DNA from: Gautieria morchelliformis
Taxonomy: Eukaryota > Basidiomycota > Agaricomycetes > Gomphales > Gomphaceae
Reading direction: 5' to 3'
DNA length: 64,000 bases
NCBI GenBank assembly: GCA_015179125.1
Contig: WHVA01000322.1
Location: 62,001-126,000 of the forward strand
Position 1 is the first letter of the stretch; every line of letters begins with the position of its first letter. This document shows positions 22,400-33,350 of the stretch, piece after piece. The notes beneath the pieces were generated by a model. It had not been told where the DNA came from. It searched no databases and saw only the letters and a program-made list of their open reading frames with translations. Both the position numbers and the translations under genes were made by a program.

Positions 22400-23580
22400 A
22401 CATACCACTTGCAACCATGACACACAGGAATGGTGGGAGCTCTGAACCTGCGCTAGAAAAAAAATAAAAATAAAAAAAGAGGATAAAAAGTGAAAAATTG
22501 TTGCAAGACAGAAAAAAACACAGACCTGAGGCAGTGATAATGATCAAGAAAGGTGGGAGGCAATAAGAGAAGCAGATTAGGCTGGAAAGAAATCAAAAAG
22601 TGGTTAAAAAAGCGAAAATGTTGGTAGAAATACCATGGAGAGAAGCTGATCCTAATAAATGTCAAAACAACACAAATATGATAGCAGGACACACCAGATG
22701 CAGCAATAGCAGACAGGAAAGGTGGGAAGCACTGAGAGGAGGAACCTGGGCTGAAAATATGGCAAAAAGAGGATAAAAAAGCGAAAATTAGTGGAAGAAA
22801 TGACAGATATGATAAGGAAAGAACACACAGGAGGCAGTAGTGATGTCCAAGAAAGGTGGAGGCTGTAGGAGGAGAACGCGTAAGCCAGGGGCAAACCGCG
22901 TCACCCCGTGTCACCCCATTGTGACATATATGCGCAGTTTCATTGTTCCACTTGTTATTGTCCTATGTGCCTATTGTAGTTCAGATTCCACTGTTCTTCT
23001 TTACTATAAAGTAGGTAGCTAGAAGCCCTTCTTCCTCAGTACTTTGCACTTGCGCAACTACTGAGGTAAGATATTCGGTATATTTCTCATGTTCATTTTA
23101 CTTATACGCTTGTATAGAATACTCGCATAGGTAACCTTATTGAGTACTTTGCACTCGCGCAACTACTGAGAATACTCGCATAGATAAATATATTTATAAC
23201 CAAAGTCTTACAGAGGCAATCAGAGGAGCAACCTAAGCTGAAAAGAAGTCAAAAAGCGATTAAAAAAGCGAAAATTATAGCAAGAAATAGCAATATTTAC
23301 CATGGAGAGAAGCTGATTCTAATAAATATCAAACCAGGATAGCAAGACACATACCAGATGCAGCAATATCAGACAGGCAAGGTGGGAGGCATTGAGAGAG
23401 GGGCTGAAAAGAAGACAAAAAGGGGATAAAAAAGCGAAATTTATTGGAAGAAATGATAGTTATGATAGGAAAAAACACACCAGAGCCAGTAATTACCATC
23501 CAGAAAGGTGGGAGGCAATGAGAGGAGCAGCCTAGGGTGAAAAGAAGTGAAAAGAGGATAAAAAAGCGAAAATATTAACA
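22400..23580. repeat. ~150-300-bp tandem array in Helitron 1
   Basis: Recurrent blocks are ATCCTAATAAAT, GAAAGGTGGGAGGCA, GAAGTCAAAAAG, GGATAAAAAAGCGAAAAT and TACCATGGAGAGAAGCTGAT, in the same order in successive units. The array was split by the solo LTR at 22,864. Confidence 0.65.
22864..23212 (+). mobile_element. solo LTR of the Copia family (349 bp)
   Basis: It starts TGTAGGAGGAGAACGCGTAA, ends AGTCTTACA, with exact target duplication GAGGC (22859-22863, 23213-23217). It matches the LTRs of the complete Copia at 51,663-57,241 and contains the 53-bp GT…AG segment (23131-23183) that the 3' LTR there also has. It inserted after the Helitron 1 array formed. Confidence 0.9.
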
Positions 23581-23629
23581 ATAGTTACGTGAGGGGGCTG
23601 TAGAGAGATAGACAGCCCTAATAACAGAC

Positions 23630-23800
23630 ACAGAGAGAGCCAGACACAGAGAGAGCTAGTAGCAGACAGAGAGAGCCAGCAGCAGACAAAGATCCAGCAG
23701 CAGACACAGAGATCCAGCAGCAGACACAGAGATCCAGCAGCAGAACAGATCCAGCAGCAGACAGACAGATCCAGCAGGCACAGAGACAGTGGGCAGGAGA
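23630..23800. repeat. CCAGCAGCAGACA short tandem repeat
   Basis: About six to eight units of AGAGATCCAGCAGCAGACAC and shorter variants. Similar GACAGCAGACAG repeats occur near the 5' side of Helitron 2 (26,980-27,070), so it is a shared Helitron component. Confidence 0.6.
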
Positions 23801-24407
23801 TCCAGAGGTTGCCAGCAGTTGAGCCAGAGGAAATGCCAACAGGAGGATTGAGGGAAGGTGGGTGCGCGCACAGTAGTGTTGGACGCAAACAGGTCACATG
23901 ACCAGAAACACTGCTTGGTCGCTCGCGGCTGCGCCGCTCGCGTTCAAACTCAGCAAATTACATAACATTATTATGTAAAACACCCACAACCACCCTCCCA
24001 GCAACTTTATACTATAGACTAGGTGGATACCCGCGCTTCGCGCGGGGGTGCAAGTCAAACGCCTCGGTAAGGTCAAACACATCAGCAAAGTCAAACACCT
24101 TGGGTAAATCAAACTTGGGATAAGTCAAACACATTCAGATAAGTAAAATGCATCTTATTGATTAAAAGTAGCTCTAAGTAACACATTGAGGTAGGTAATG
24201 TTATGACCATGCTGCTTGACCAACTCTGGTACCTCTGCACCTCCTCTGACTCTATTCCGCAATGTCCACACTTCGACCTTTTGATCTCCTTGTTCTTTCC
24301 TATTCACATACTTCCCCTTATGACTCTATTCACCAGCCTTCCTTACTTAACCCTTAACATAGCAATTCCGGAGCATCAGGAGTTCCATTTGTTCCGCTAT
24401 CAATTCC

Positions 24408-24800
24408 CTAGGTGGGTACCCACACTTCGCATGGGGGTGCAAGTCAAATGCATCGGTAAGGTCAAACGCATTGGGTGAATCAAACTTGGGATAAGTCAAA
24501 CACATTCGGATAAGAAAATTTCATTCAGATAAGTAAAACCCTTCTTATTGATTGAAAGTAACTCTAAATAACACATCAAGGTAGGTATTGTTATGACCAT
24601 GCTCAACCAACTCCGGTACCCCCGCACCTCTGACTCTATTCCACAATGTCTGCACTTCAACCTTGTGATCCCCTTGTTCTTCACATATTTCCCCTAATGA
24701 CTCTTTTCACCAGCATTCCATACTTGACCCTCAGCACAGCAAGTCCAGAGCGTCAGGAGTTCCATTTGTTCCGCTACCAATTAGACCCTTGGTCTCTTGC
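24408..24800 (-). repeat. second, older copy of the Helitron 3' terminus inside Helitron 2
   Basis: CTAGGTGGGTACCCACACTTCG followed by GGGGGTGCAAGTCAAATGC repeats, with divergence, the terminus at 24,019-24,407 for about 390 bp, including the TGTTATGACCATGCT… block. The hairpin is weakened here. It looks like a tandem terminal duplication or an earlier Helitron end. Confidence 0.6.
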
Positions 24801-25181
24801 CTATTGTTCTTAGTTCTACACTGCACCCCCTTGTAGTTCCTCTTGTTTCGCATTAGGTACTTTTATTCTAGTTACTTGCACTGGAATTGCTTACCTCTAC
24901 CTTCTGACATGTTGTCTCAGCTCTTTGTATAAAACCCAGTCATGTGTGCCTCTGTTCAGCAATCAGATAATCGACTTTGATATGTCACTCCCTTTGCACT
25001 GTCTCCGGTTCTTAGACCTGCAAGGCCTCTGTCTCTCTGACCTCCGTCTTCCAACTTGATTTCTCATATCCAACTTAACTCAATTCTTGAACCCTTACTA
25101 CTTCAGTTACAATACTCAACCTCTTCCAACTTCCAATCTCAGATCTCCAAAATACTTAGGATGATAGTTGGGGGTGCAACA
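24590..25181 (+). mobile_element. LTR-like block, family D
   Basis: It starts TGTTATGACCATGCT and ends GGGGGTGCAACA, with CTCAGCTCTTTGTATAAAA (a TATA-type promoter box) and CAATCAGATAATCGACTT. Homologues are at about 21,230-21,780 and 49,353-49,805. TG…CA ends and the promoter box suggest an LTR. No target duplication was seen and it occurs as part of the Helitrons. Confidence 0.5.
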
Positions 25182-25229
25182 TATAAGTTGGAGCTGCAGT
25201 CCTTTTAGATCCAAACCTGATACATAACA

Positions 25230-26095
25230 GGTAATGACTCTACACATTTCTCCCATGTCTCATGTCCCCTACCTCACATGTAGTGTGTCCTTGCCTGTAG
25301 TGTGTCATCACACTTTATCTGTCCTCACACGTATTGCATCCTCACATGTGGCATGTCCCCACACGTAGTGTGCGTAGTGTGTCTCCACATGTAGCATGTC
25401 TCCATATGTAGTGTGTCCCCACATGCAGTACAGTGTGCATGGCATGTCCCACATGCATAACATGTCCCTCAAGTATTCTGTGTGTAGCATGTCCCTGGTT
25501 TGTAGCATGTGCCCAAACATAGCGTGTCCCTAAATTATAGCATGTGTGTCCCCCATGCATAGCGTGTCCACATGTGTAGCATGTCCCTACATGTAGTGTG
25601 TGTAGCGTGTCCCCCAAGTATAGCTTGTGTAGAATGTCCCTTGTTTGTAGTGTTTTCCCCTGTAGTGTGTCCCTTGTTTGTACCATGTCCCCAAGCATAG
25701 TGTGTCCCCACATATAGTGTGCACATCCCCATGCATAGCATGTGTGTCCCCATGCATAACATGCGTGTCTCCACGCATAACATGAGTGTCCCCAAGTATA
25801 GTGTGTGTGTCTCCACGCATAACATGGGTGTCCCCAAGCATAGTGTGCGTGTCCCCAAGCATAGCGTGCGTGTCCCCAAGCATAGTGTGCGTGTCCCCAC
25901 GCATAACATGAGTGTCTCCATGCATACCATGAGTGTCTCCACACATAGCATGCGTGTCCCCAAGCATAGCATGTGTGTCGCATCCCATGCATGTCTCCAC
26001 GCATATGCGTGTCCCCATGCATAGTGTGTGTAGCATGCCCCTCAAGTATAGCATGCATAGCATGTCCCAATGGCATGTGTAGCATATCCCCAAGG
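25230..26095. repeat. long CATAGCATGTCCCC minisatellite in Helitron 2
   Basis: About 40 units of 18-24 bp (CATAGCGTGCGTGTCCCCAAG, TGTAGCATGTCCC). The minus strand reads as a 256-residue repetitive frame (GDTHAMLGDTHAM…). The frame stays open because the units favour multiples of three, but nothing else points to a gene. Confidence 0.75.
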
Positions 26096-26199
26096 GCCTC
26101 AAAGTGAAGCAAGCAGAGGCTGTTACTACTTATTAACTTTTAGCAAGCTCAGGGACATGTATCAATATCTATTGTGTGACATATACAGACATAAATAAA

Positions 26200-26500
26200 A
26201 TAGTCAAGGAATCTATATTTAAGCAGCTCCTGTCATTAATTTTTAGCAAAGTCAGGATTATCTATTTTTCGAAAAAATGTCAAGAAAATGTCCAGTACAT
26301 GTAAGCTGAAGCTGTTATTAATTTTAGCAAAGTTAGGATTATCTATTTTTCGAAAAATGTCAAGAAAATGCACTGTACATTTAACCTGGAGCTGTTGTCA
26401 ATTTTCACAAAGTCAGGATAATTTATTGATATCTATTTGCGAAAAAATGTCAAAAAAGTACAGTACATTGAAGCAGAAGCTGTTATTAATGCCCAGCCAA
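26200..26500. repeat. ~85-bp tandem repeat in Helitron 2
   Basis: Three to four units share GCTGTTATTAATTTTAGCAAAG, TCAGGATTATCTATTTT and GAAAAAATGTCAA. Related units occur in Helitron 1 (22,230-22,270) and Helitron 3 (33,110-33,330), which ties the three units to one lineage. Confidence 0.6.
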
Positions 26501-27169
26501 AGCCAGAGAAGCCCAGAGACTGACAGAGAAACCCAGAGCCCAGCCAAAGCCATAGTAAGCCAGCCACCAGTATAGCCAGAGAGGAGTGGCTGGTAAGCAG
26601 CTTTACAGTAAATAAAACAATAAAACAAACCACATTTAAAAGCAGAATCTATTGTCATTAATTTTAGAGGGAACTTATTGATGTCTATTTTCGAAAAAAC
26701 CCTGAAAAATATTGATATTAAAATACTTTTTTTTCAGCAGTCTTTGGATTTTATTTAAATCTATTTTCGAAAAAAATAACAAAAATATAAAGCACATGTG
26801 AATGCAATATGATAAAAAAAAACGAACCAATAAAATTATAAACACAAATCAAATAAAATACATTGGAATGCATTAAAAAAGAGATATTACTTACCAATTA
26901 CCAATAGATAGCCAGCCAAGCCAATAGATAGTCAGCCAACCAAAGCCATAGACAGCCAGCCAGCTAAAGGAGGAGACAGCAGACAGAGCTGACAGCAGAC
27001 AGCACCCAGATCAGACAGAGCACAGAGCACAGAGCACAGGGCACAGAGCACATAGCGGACAGCAGACAGAGGAATTGCCGGTTGGGCAGGTTCCTGGCGT
27101 TATGTCCTTACCGTTCGGCCTTTATACCGTGCGCGCGTGTCGTGCACGGACCACACTCGCGTATGCGCG

Positions 27170-27390
27170 CTCTGGTCACGAACGGGTCACGTGACCACTG
27201 CGCAGCGTTCTCTCGCGGATGCGCCGCTCGCCGCTGACCTAATTTGGAATGCAAACGGTCACGTGACCATGCTGCGCAGCGTTCTTGGCTCGCGGCTGCA
27301 CCGCTCGCGCGCTCCGCTGACAAACTAATGACCAAGCATTGGTCAGCATTTGTCAGCGCGCCCACAACCTCCCACCTAGGCGCTTTCATA
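27170..27390 (-). promoter_or_regulatory. Helitron 5' subterminal palindrome cluster
   Basis: Two perfect GGTCACGTGACC palindromes (27185-27196, 27257-27268) are each followed within four bases by a CTGCGCAGCG block. GC inverted repeats (GCGGCTGCACCGC and relatives) lie between. The same set is at 33,880-33,985 in Helitron 3. These may be protein-binding or replication-start structures of the Helitron 5' end; CACGTG is also the core of bHLH factor sites. Confidence 0.45.
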
Positions 27391-30300
27391 TAGTGTAACT
27401 AGGTGGATACCCGCGCTTCGCGCGGGGGTGCAAGTCAAACGCCTCGGTAAGGTCAAATGCATCAGTAAGTCTAACACATCGGTAAGCCTAACATATCATG
27501 AAGGTCAAGTGCATTGGGGAAAATCAAAGCAATCAATTTGCATCAAGTAGATATCAGAAATCAAGGAGCTCTAAGTAATACATCTTTATATACAATGTTG
27601 GTTGTGTTCAAACCCTCCTCAAGCAAGACCTTCACTTTGTTCCAGCTTGTTCCCCTTGAAACACCAACATACAACTGACCATGTCCAAACACTGGATATC
27701 TCAGGTCCAGCCCAACCGTACCCAAAGACTGTCCCTGAGACTTGTTGATGGTCATTGCAAATGCCACACGCACTGGAAACTGTCTCCTCTGCAGCACAAA
27801 TGGTAATTCCCCCTCTGATGGTGAAATGGTGATCCTGGGGATGAAAGCAGTATTTCCTGCACGTGGACCTGAGATGATCCTGACCTCCAACACTCTATTC
27901 CTCATCCTCACCAACCGCAACCTTGTCCATTGCATAGTCCTTGCTTCTTATCCAAATTGCGCAACATCATCAGAGGCACTCCAGGCTTGACTTCCAAGTG
28001 AGCAGGAGGAAGACTGCCCATCTCTATGGAATTCAGATACTCCACAGGATACTGCTCTGCAAAGTCGGTTTCCTTGACAGAATCTGCACAGTGGAAGACC
28101 TGAGCATCACCTGGAAACTGCCTCAACACCATGGAATTGATCTCATTGACCTCAATATTTCTGGGACAGAGGATGGCCCGCTCTAAAAAATAATTGTCCT
28201 GGGCAGGGATTGCATTGCCAATGCCATGGTATATTTCCTGGATCAGCTCTGCAATTCCAGGGCCACAAACCAAGTGTTGAGGGAGTGAGAACGTATGATC
28301 TAGTGGGAGATCCTTTCCCTGACCCACATTCTGCAGCCATTCTGCAAACCGGGCTCTGTCAGGGTCATTTCTCACCCGCATGTTCTCTGTCAGATGGACG
28401 ACCTTGATCTTTGGCCACAGATATGACTTCTGAAGGGTAGCTCCCACGATATCCTCCTTGGAGCCTTTAGGGACAATTGGGAGAGTCTGCTGAAAGTCAC
28501 CTCCAAAGGCGACCGTGATGCCACCAAAGGGTCTGTCAGGCTGGTCAAGGAAATCCCTCAGTGTCCTGTCAATGGCCTCTACGGCATGGCGATGCTGCAT
28601 TGCAGCCTCATCCCAAATGATGAGCCTGGCCAGTCTCAGCATATCAGCCTGGTCAGAGTTCTTTTTGATGGAGGAGAGAGAGCCCTCATGGACAGGAATT
28701 GGAATTCCAAGCATGCTGTGAGAGGTTGTCCCATTAGTGAGGATAAGTGCAGCCATTGCAGATGAGGCTACAGCAAGCACAATGAGACTCTCCGCTCTAC
28801 AGGAGTGGATTAGGGTGTTCCATGTGAATGATTTCCCAGCGCCCCCTGATCCAGTGACGAAAAACATTTGTCCATTAGGTTTCCCCTGAGCATCTATGTC
28901 CAGTGCCGACCGTAATATCTGATCATGCGCAGACCTTTGCCCCTCATTCAGCTTGGGAACCTCCTCATCAGCCATCTGCCTCTCTTGAACAGGGTCATAG
29001 TCCCTCTGCTCAGCTATGAACCTGTTTCCAATCAGGACCTCCCACTCGCCTACCACCCGAGGCATATCATCAAAGCTGCTCAAGGACATTCCATTACGCT
29101 GAAGGAGTTTATCCAAGAGAAAGAGGCCAAAATCATAGACCTGATCATCCCGTGGCTCCTGGATATTGTGTCTGACTTGGAGCCGATGTCTGAGATCATC
29201 ACATATGTGCTCCTTGAAGGCGTCCCATAGTCTGTCAGGCTGTGAGGGAATGCAATGACCAAGGATGGTGGCAAAGAGATGTCTGAGCTGAGCGCCTGTT
29301 TTCATGCCACTGGCTTCCTGGAGACACAACCTCCACTCCTGATCATCCTCCAGAAGTCCCCTGGCAAGACAGGCCTCCTTGTAAGTAGCACATTGTATGC
29401 CATCCACCGTCCTAAGCTCCTCAAAGGATCTGGCCCCCTTGACCACCGTGAGGAGAGTGCGCAAATAAAATCTCTCTCCTGATTTTGGGCTTGCAAAGTG
29501 AAGGCGTCCAATGCTATATCCCCTTTGACGTGGTGTCCATACCCTTCCCTCTTTTTGCCAGGTAAAATGCTCAGGAAAATCCACATAGAGCACATCGCGT
29601 GCATGAGGGTAGGCAGCATTGGCCTCAAAGTAAGCCATGAGCGCTGTCTTTGACCCCTCAACCCTGTTCATGATGGTGAGCGGATCAGCATCAGGATTGA
29701 AAACGACTGATTGCTGGTCTTTTTCATGGACTGGCAGTGCCATGACTGCAGGCACCTGGGTGTGGATTTCCCGCTCCAGCAACCTCCAACAGGCCTCATG
29801 AGCACTGACATAGCGAGCGTCCAGGTACTTCTTTATCTCATCATGGTTGACACCGAACTCCATCGTGGTCCGATCGTGGCCCTTGTATAGATACTTGTGG
29901 ATATACTTGACGCACCTCACACTGAAGGTGAATTCAAGGTTGATGTGACACCGGAGTTTGAGCAAGAGCAGAGCAGAGTATGGCACAACCCATCTGTTGT
30001 CCAGCATGTGACCTCTGACATTGTGCAGCCTTCCATCATTGCGACGACGATATTTTGGATATCCATCTACATTCACAATGGTCTCCTCACAGAATGGCTT
30101 TGGGAAGCCTTTCTTGCACTTGCCATTTTCCATGCAGGGTGCGTTTGGATTCATTTGTCCACAGGGACCATGTGTCATCAGCTCACAGACCAACTGGTAG
30201 AGGACAGGATGTGTCTCTGGATCAGGGAACTCTGCTGAAATCATAGAATCCACCTCATGTGGATGTTTGACCTTGGACTCCCTATCGAACCAGGTAAGCA

Positions 30301-32232
30301 GGTGCATGTGTGGGAGCCCCCTCTTCTGGAATTCAATAGTGTGAACGCAAGCGACAGTTTCTCCAAAGATCCTGTCCTTGACGATCAAGTCAATGAGGTA
30401 TTTCTTTTTGAGGTGAAACACCCGCGACACCAGGTCAGGTCTGTCCTGAGCAGTTTGTCCAGGGAGCAACTCGGCCACTATCTCATCCCACTTTGGATTG
30501 GCAGTCATGGTAATAAATAAATCAGGGGACCCTTCTTTGTTGTAATGGCCAGGGAGTTCTGGCAGTTTTGATTCATGTCCCGTGTACTTCCTTGAAATGT
30601 CGCAGGCAGAATGACTTTTATGCCCAAGCTGTTTGCATCTCCAATGTCATTGTCCAAGCCTCCATATGAATCTACCATCTGGTTATACTGCTCAGCACAC
30701 AGAGTGTGTTGATTGGCCCTGATCCACCTCAGTCTGCTTTGGTCTGCAGCAGCCCAGGAGTCTACAATGTACTGCTGGAACAATTTGCCACCACGCAGGA
30801 GTGTTGTAGGTTCTCTCTCTCTCTGGAACAGACGATATGCATGGTACTGTATTTGGGTGACCTGTCTCCGTCTGTTTGGATTGGGATTGGCCTGCCGAGC
30901 ACGCTCTGGCTCATGATAAGGAATACCTGGTTCCCATCCCAACTCTCCCTTGGGAAAGAGCAAGACATAGTGCAGCGAGGCATAGTTTGCATTGGTATCC
31001 AATACCCTTCTGAAAGGTCCACCTCTGAGCTGGACAATAATATCCCTAGGTCCAGGGTCGATGCCATCTCCAGGAAGAACGACTGCAATCTCATCTGCAG
31101 TTGGGACATTATATCTCCTAGGATCCCTGTGTGCCCTGTACGTGAGCCTTGCCTGGATGTCACCATTCTGTTCTTGAGCTCTGAGCCTCTCAGCTGCTTG
31201 TTTATATGTGCGCACATGAGGATTGCATAGCAGGAGCATTTCCTGCAAGTCTCCCATGATAGTTGGAGACAGACGCTCGTTACGATTTTTTCTCTTTGCC
31301 AAAGCCAGTGCAGGATCATATATGTAAAGCTGGGCATACTTTGGATCGTCTTCATTGTCAGGGAGGAGAGAGCCATGGAGATGATACAGTTCACCCTGTA
31401 GCTTGAGGACATATGGACCACGACCCTCCCGAAGCAAATCTTGGTCAAAGTCGGCCCCCACAGAAGTGAATGCAAATGCAGCATTATACTGCCTGATATT
31501 CTGGCGAAATCCTTTTGCCTCAGGGTCCTGGCCTTCTAAGAGCTGTTTCAATGGCTGAGGGGGCTCTGGCAGGTCTTCCAGCTGCACCTTTACTTCCATA
31601 CAGCAATCACCAAATCTGGGCCGCACATTTGAGGATTTCTGCAGACGTTCTTCCCTCCAGTGTAATGCTCCACAGTCAGGGCAGGGAATAACCATGGGAC
31701 CCAAATCATGACGCTGGACATCTGCCTCAATTATTCTAGAGCGACCAAGTGGAAGAGGAGGAGGAGGTCGCTGAGGACGCTGCTGAGGTACAGGGAGCGG
31801 CTGAGGAGGTGCAGGGAGCAGCTGAGGAGGTTCAGGGAGTGGCTGGGGAGGCTGAGGAGGTGCAGGGAGCGGCTGAGGAGGTGCAGGGAGTCGCTGAAGA
31901 GGCCGCAAAAGTGCAGGGAGTAGCGGCGGCATTGGTCTTATTGCATTGGCCTGAGCACGCAATGCTGCCACTCCTGCAGAACCTACTACAGGAGGTCTAG
32001 GAGCTGGTTGTACAGGTGCTTGCCTGTGTCTTCCCAAGGGCTGTGCTGGGATAGGCTGTATCCCAGCAGCCTGAGCACGCAAATCTGCCACCGCTGTAGA
32101 GCCTACCACTGGATGTCAAATTCCAGCTGCCTGAGCACGCAACTGAGCAATAGCCGCTGAACCTGAACCTACTACGGGAGCAGGCTGTACAGGGTCTGGC
32201 CTATTTCTTCTCAGGGGCTGTAATGGTGGGAT

Positions 32233-32720
32233 TGTTAGCAACTAGGGGCTATGGCAGGGAAGGTTCGGTAGAGTTCTTAGAAAGCTAGAATCAAATATAC
32301 TCTCTCAGTGAATTTATTGTCACTGATGTATTAATACAATACCTAGAATCAAATATACTACATGATTTTCAGTCAACATGCTATGTAAATATGAAAGATA
32401 CTACTCGCCTCTCTCAGTGAATTTATTGTCACTGAGAGAGGAGTGTAATCCTGTCTCAGAAGGCATATACTTGCACCCGGCCCTTTAGCGCCCAAGGGCT
32501 CGCGCGTCGAAGTCGTTTCAAACTCCGCTGGGTGCAGCCGCCTGTGAAAGTAGAAATAACAGAATGAAATGGAGAGATAGAGAGTGACTAGAAAATTTCG
32601 AAAATAAGCAGAGAAATGGATGCATGGTACAAGAACAGTATGAGAAAATATTGAAACACCACACAATAAATTGAATATATTATGCTTGATTTTGGTGCAG
32701 GAGCATAAATGCACCCAACA
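32233..32720 (+). mobile_element. solo LTR, family F (488 bp)
   Basis: It starts TGTTAGCAACTAGGGGC and ends CACCCAACA, with target duplication GGGAT (32228-32232, 32721-32725). It contains two copies of a hairpin, CTCAGTGAATTTATTGTCAC…, near 32,302 and 32,406, the same design as in family G. It interrupts the N-terminal coding part of the Helitron 3 Rep-helicase. The superfamily is not assigned. Confidence 0.85.
32472..32536 (-). other. tRNA-like 65-nt segment inside LTR F
   Basis: The ends pair perfectly over seven bases (TGCACCC / GGGTGCA). CCCT…AGGG could form a D-like arm and a GTTTGAAAC block resembles a T-loop/B-box region. It is too short for a tRNA and no anticodon arm can be drawn with confidence. 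Possibly a decayed tRNA piece taken up by the LTR, or coincidence. Confidence 0.2.
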
Positions 32721-33107
32721 GGGATAACTGCTAACTGTGCACAAAGGGCTGCCACCTGCTCTCCAGGACTGAGATTAGGAGGACGCGATGGTCCTGCAAG
32801 CATAGGAGGACGTGATGGCCCGGCCACAGGTTGTTGAAAAGGATCAGCGACATTGCTTCTAGGAGGAGGGTGGGGGATGGCAAAAGGCTGTGGTGGAGGG
32901 GGTGGCTGGTCCTGAGCTCTGACAGCAGCAGCAGCAAGTGCACGCGCTCTCCGATCAGTGGGCGACGTCATATGACCCTCCTGCTCCTCCCTCGCCCTTT
33001 CACGCTCCTGCTGACGATTTCTCTCTGGAGTAGATGGATCCCTGAGAAATGCAGGCATAAGCTTAGGGGAACAATCAAGCTACCACAATTCAACTTACAT
33101 TTGCAAG

Positions 33108-33350
33108 CAGATGCAGCTGTTGTTAATTTTTCTTGGGCAAAGTCAGGGGAATTTATTAATTTCTAATTAAAATAAAATAAATAAATGTCAGATGGCTCAC
33201 ACCAGAGCACAGAGAAATATATACGTACCAAGGATGGGACTGAGAATTTGTTTGTTAGGCAAAGTCAAGGGAATTTATGATTTTCTATTTAAAATAAAAT
33301 AAATGTCAGATGGCTCACAGCAGACCAAAGAGAAATATATACGTACCAAG
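33108..33350. repeat. ~125-bp tandem duplication in Helitron 3
   Basis: Two units share GCAAAGTCA(A/G)GGGAATTTAT, AAATAAATGTCAGATGGCTC and GAGAAATATATACGTACCAA. The first part is related to the ~85-bp repeat of Helitron 2. Confidence 0.6.

Larger units (their letters stand above)
20587..24018 (-). mobile_element. Helitron 1 (deletion derivative)
   Basis: On the minus strand the 3' end reads …ACCCGGTGCGAAGCACGGGT, a GC hairpin, then TATTGG and CTAG (20587-20590), preceded on the plus strand by A as Helitron target preference requires. The 5' end is TCTATAGTATAAAG at 24018. Inside are a helicase remnant, minisatellites, an LTR-like block, a ~150-bp tandem array and a Copia-family solo LTR. The 5' subterminal part has GCGGCTGCGCCGC and a GGTCACATGACC palindrome variant, as in Helitrons 2 and 3. 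Non-autonomous now. Confidence 0.75.
24019..27398 (-). mobile_element. Helitron 2 (non-autonomous)
   Basis: The minus-strand 3' terminus is a hairpin, CCCGCGC-GAA-GCGCGGG, then TATCCAC and CTAG at 24019-24022, preceded on the plus strand by the terminal A of Helitron 1. The 5' end, near 27,398, has …ACTATATGAAAGCGCC then GGTGGGAGGTTGTGGGCGC, homologous to Helitron 3's …CTATAGGTGAAAG…GGTGGGAGGTTGTGGGCGC. No Rep-helicase sequence is seen. It carries a duplicated 3' end, an LTR-like block, minisatellites and two GGTCACGTGACC palindromes close to its 5' end. Confidence 0.75.
27561..33058 (-). pseudogene. Helitron Rep-helicase (HUH endonuclease plus PIF1 helicase)
   Basis: The product nicks and joins single strands by a Rep/HUH endonuclease and unwinds DNA by a PIF1-type helicase, driving rolling-circle transposition. 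From ATG 33058 the N-terminal part is basic and then Pro-rich, with degenerate repeats of VAALRAQANAIRPM type. The Rep core has FQKRGLPHMHLL (HUH, about 30,310) and KKYLDARYVSAHEACWR (catalytic Tyr, about 29,820). The helicase has GSGGAGKSFTWNTL (Walker A, about 28,850), IIWDEAAMQHRH (Walker B), FGGDFQQTLP, LTENMRV, and TINKSQGQSL … YVGVSRG (about 27,650-27,750). Three lesions: a single-base frameshift near 30,510 before TMTANPKW, a one-base loss near 27,925 at LCNG/TRLRLV, and the LTR at 32,233. Otherwise well preserved, so it was active recently. Confidence 0.9.

Noticed and set aside
21050-26095. CRISPR-like array
   Set aside because: The units are continuous tandem repeats without unique spacers, in a fungal Helitron.
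25342-26112. 256-codon minus-strand open frame with a GDTHAM-like repeat
   Set aside because: It coincides with a minisatellite whose unit lengths keep several frames open on both strands; no start context, domain or non-repeat part supports a gene.
29080-31923. Plus-strand frames within the Helitron 3 gene
   Set aside because: They lie opposite the well-supported Rep-helicase frames and have no domain of their own.
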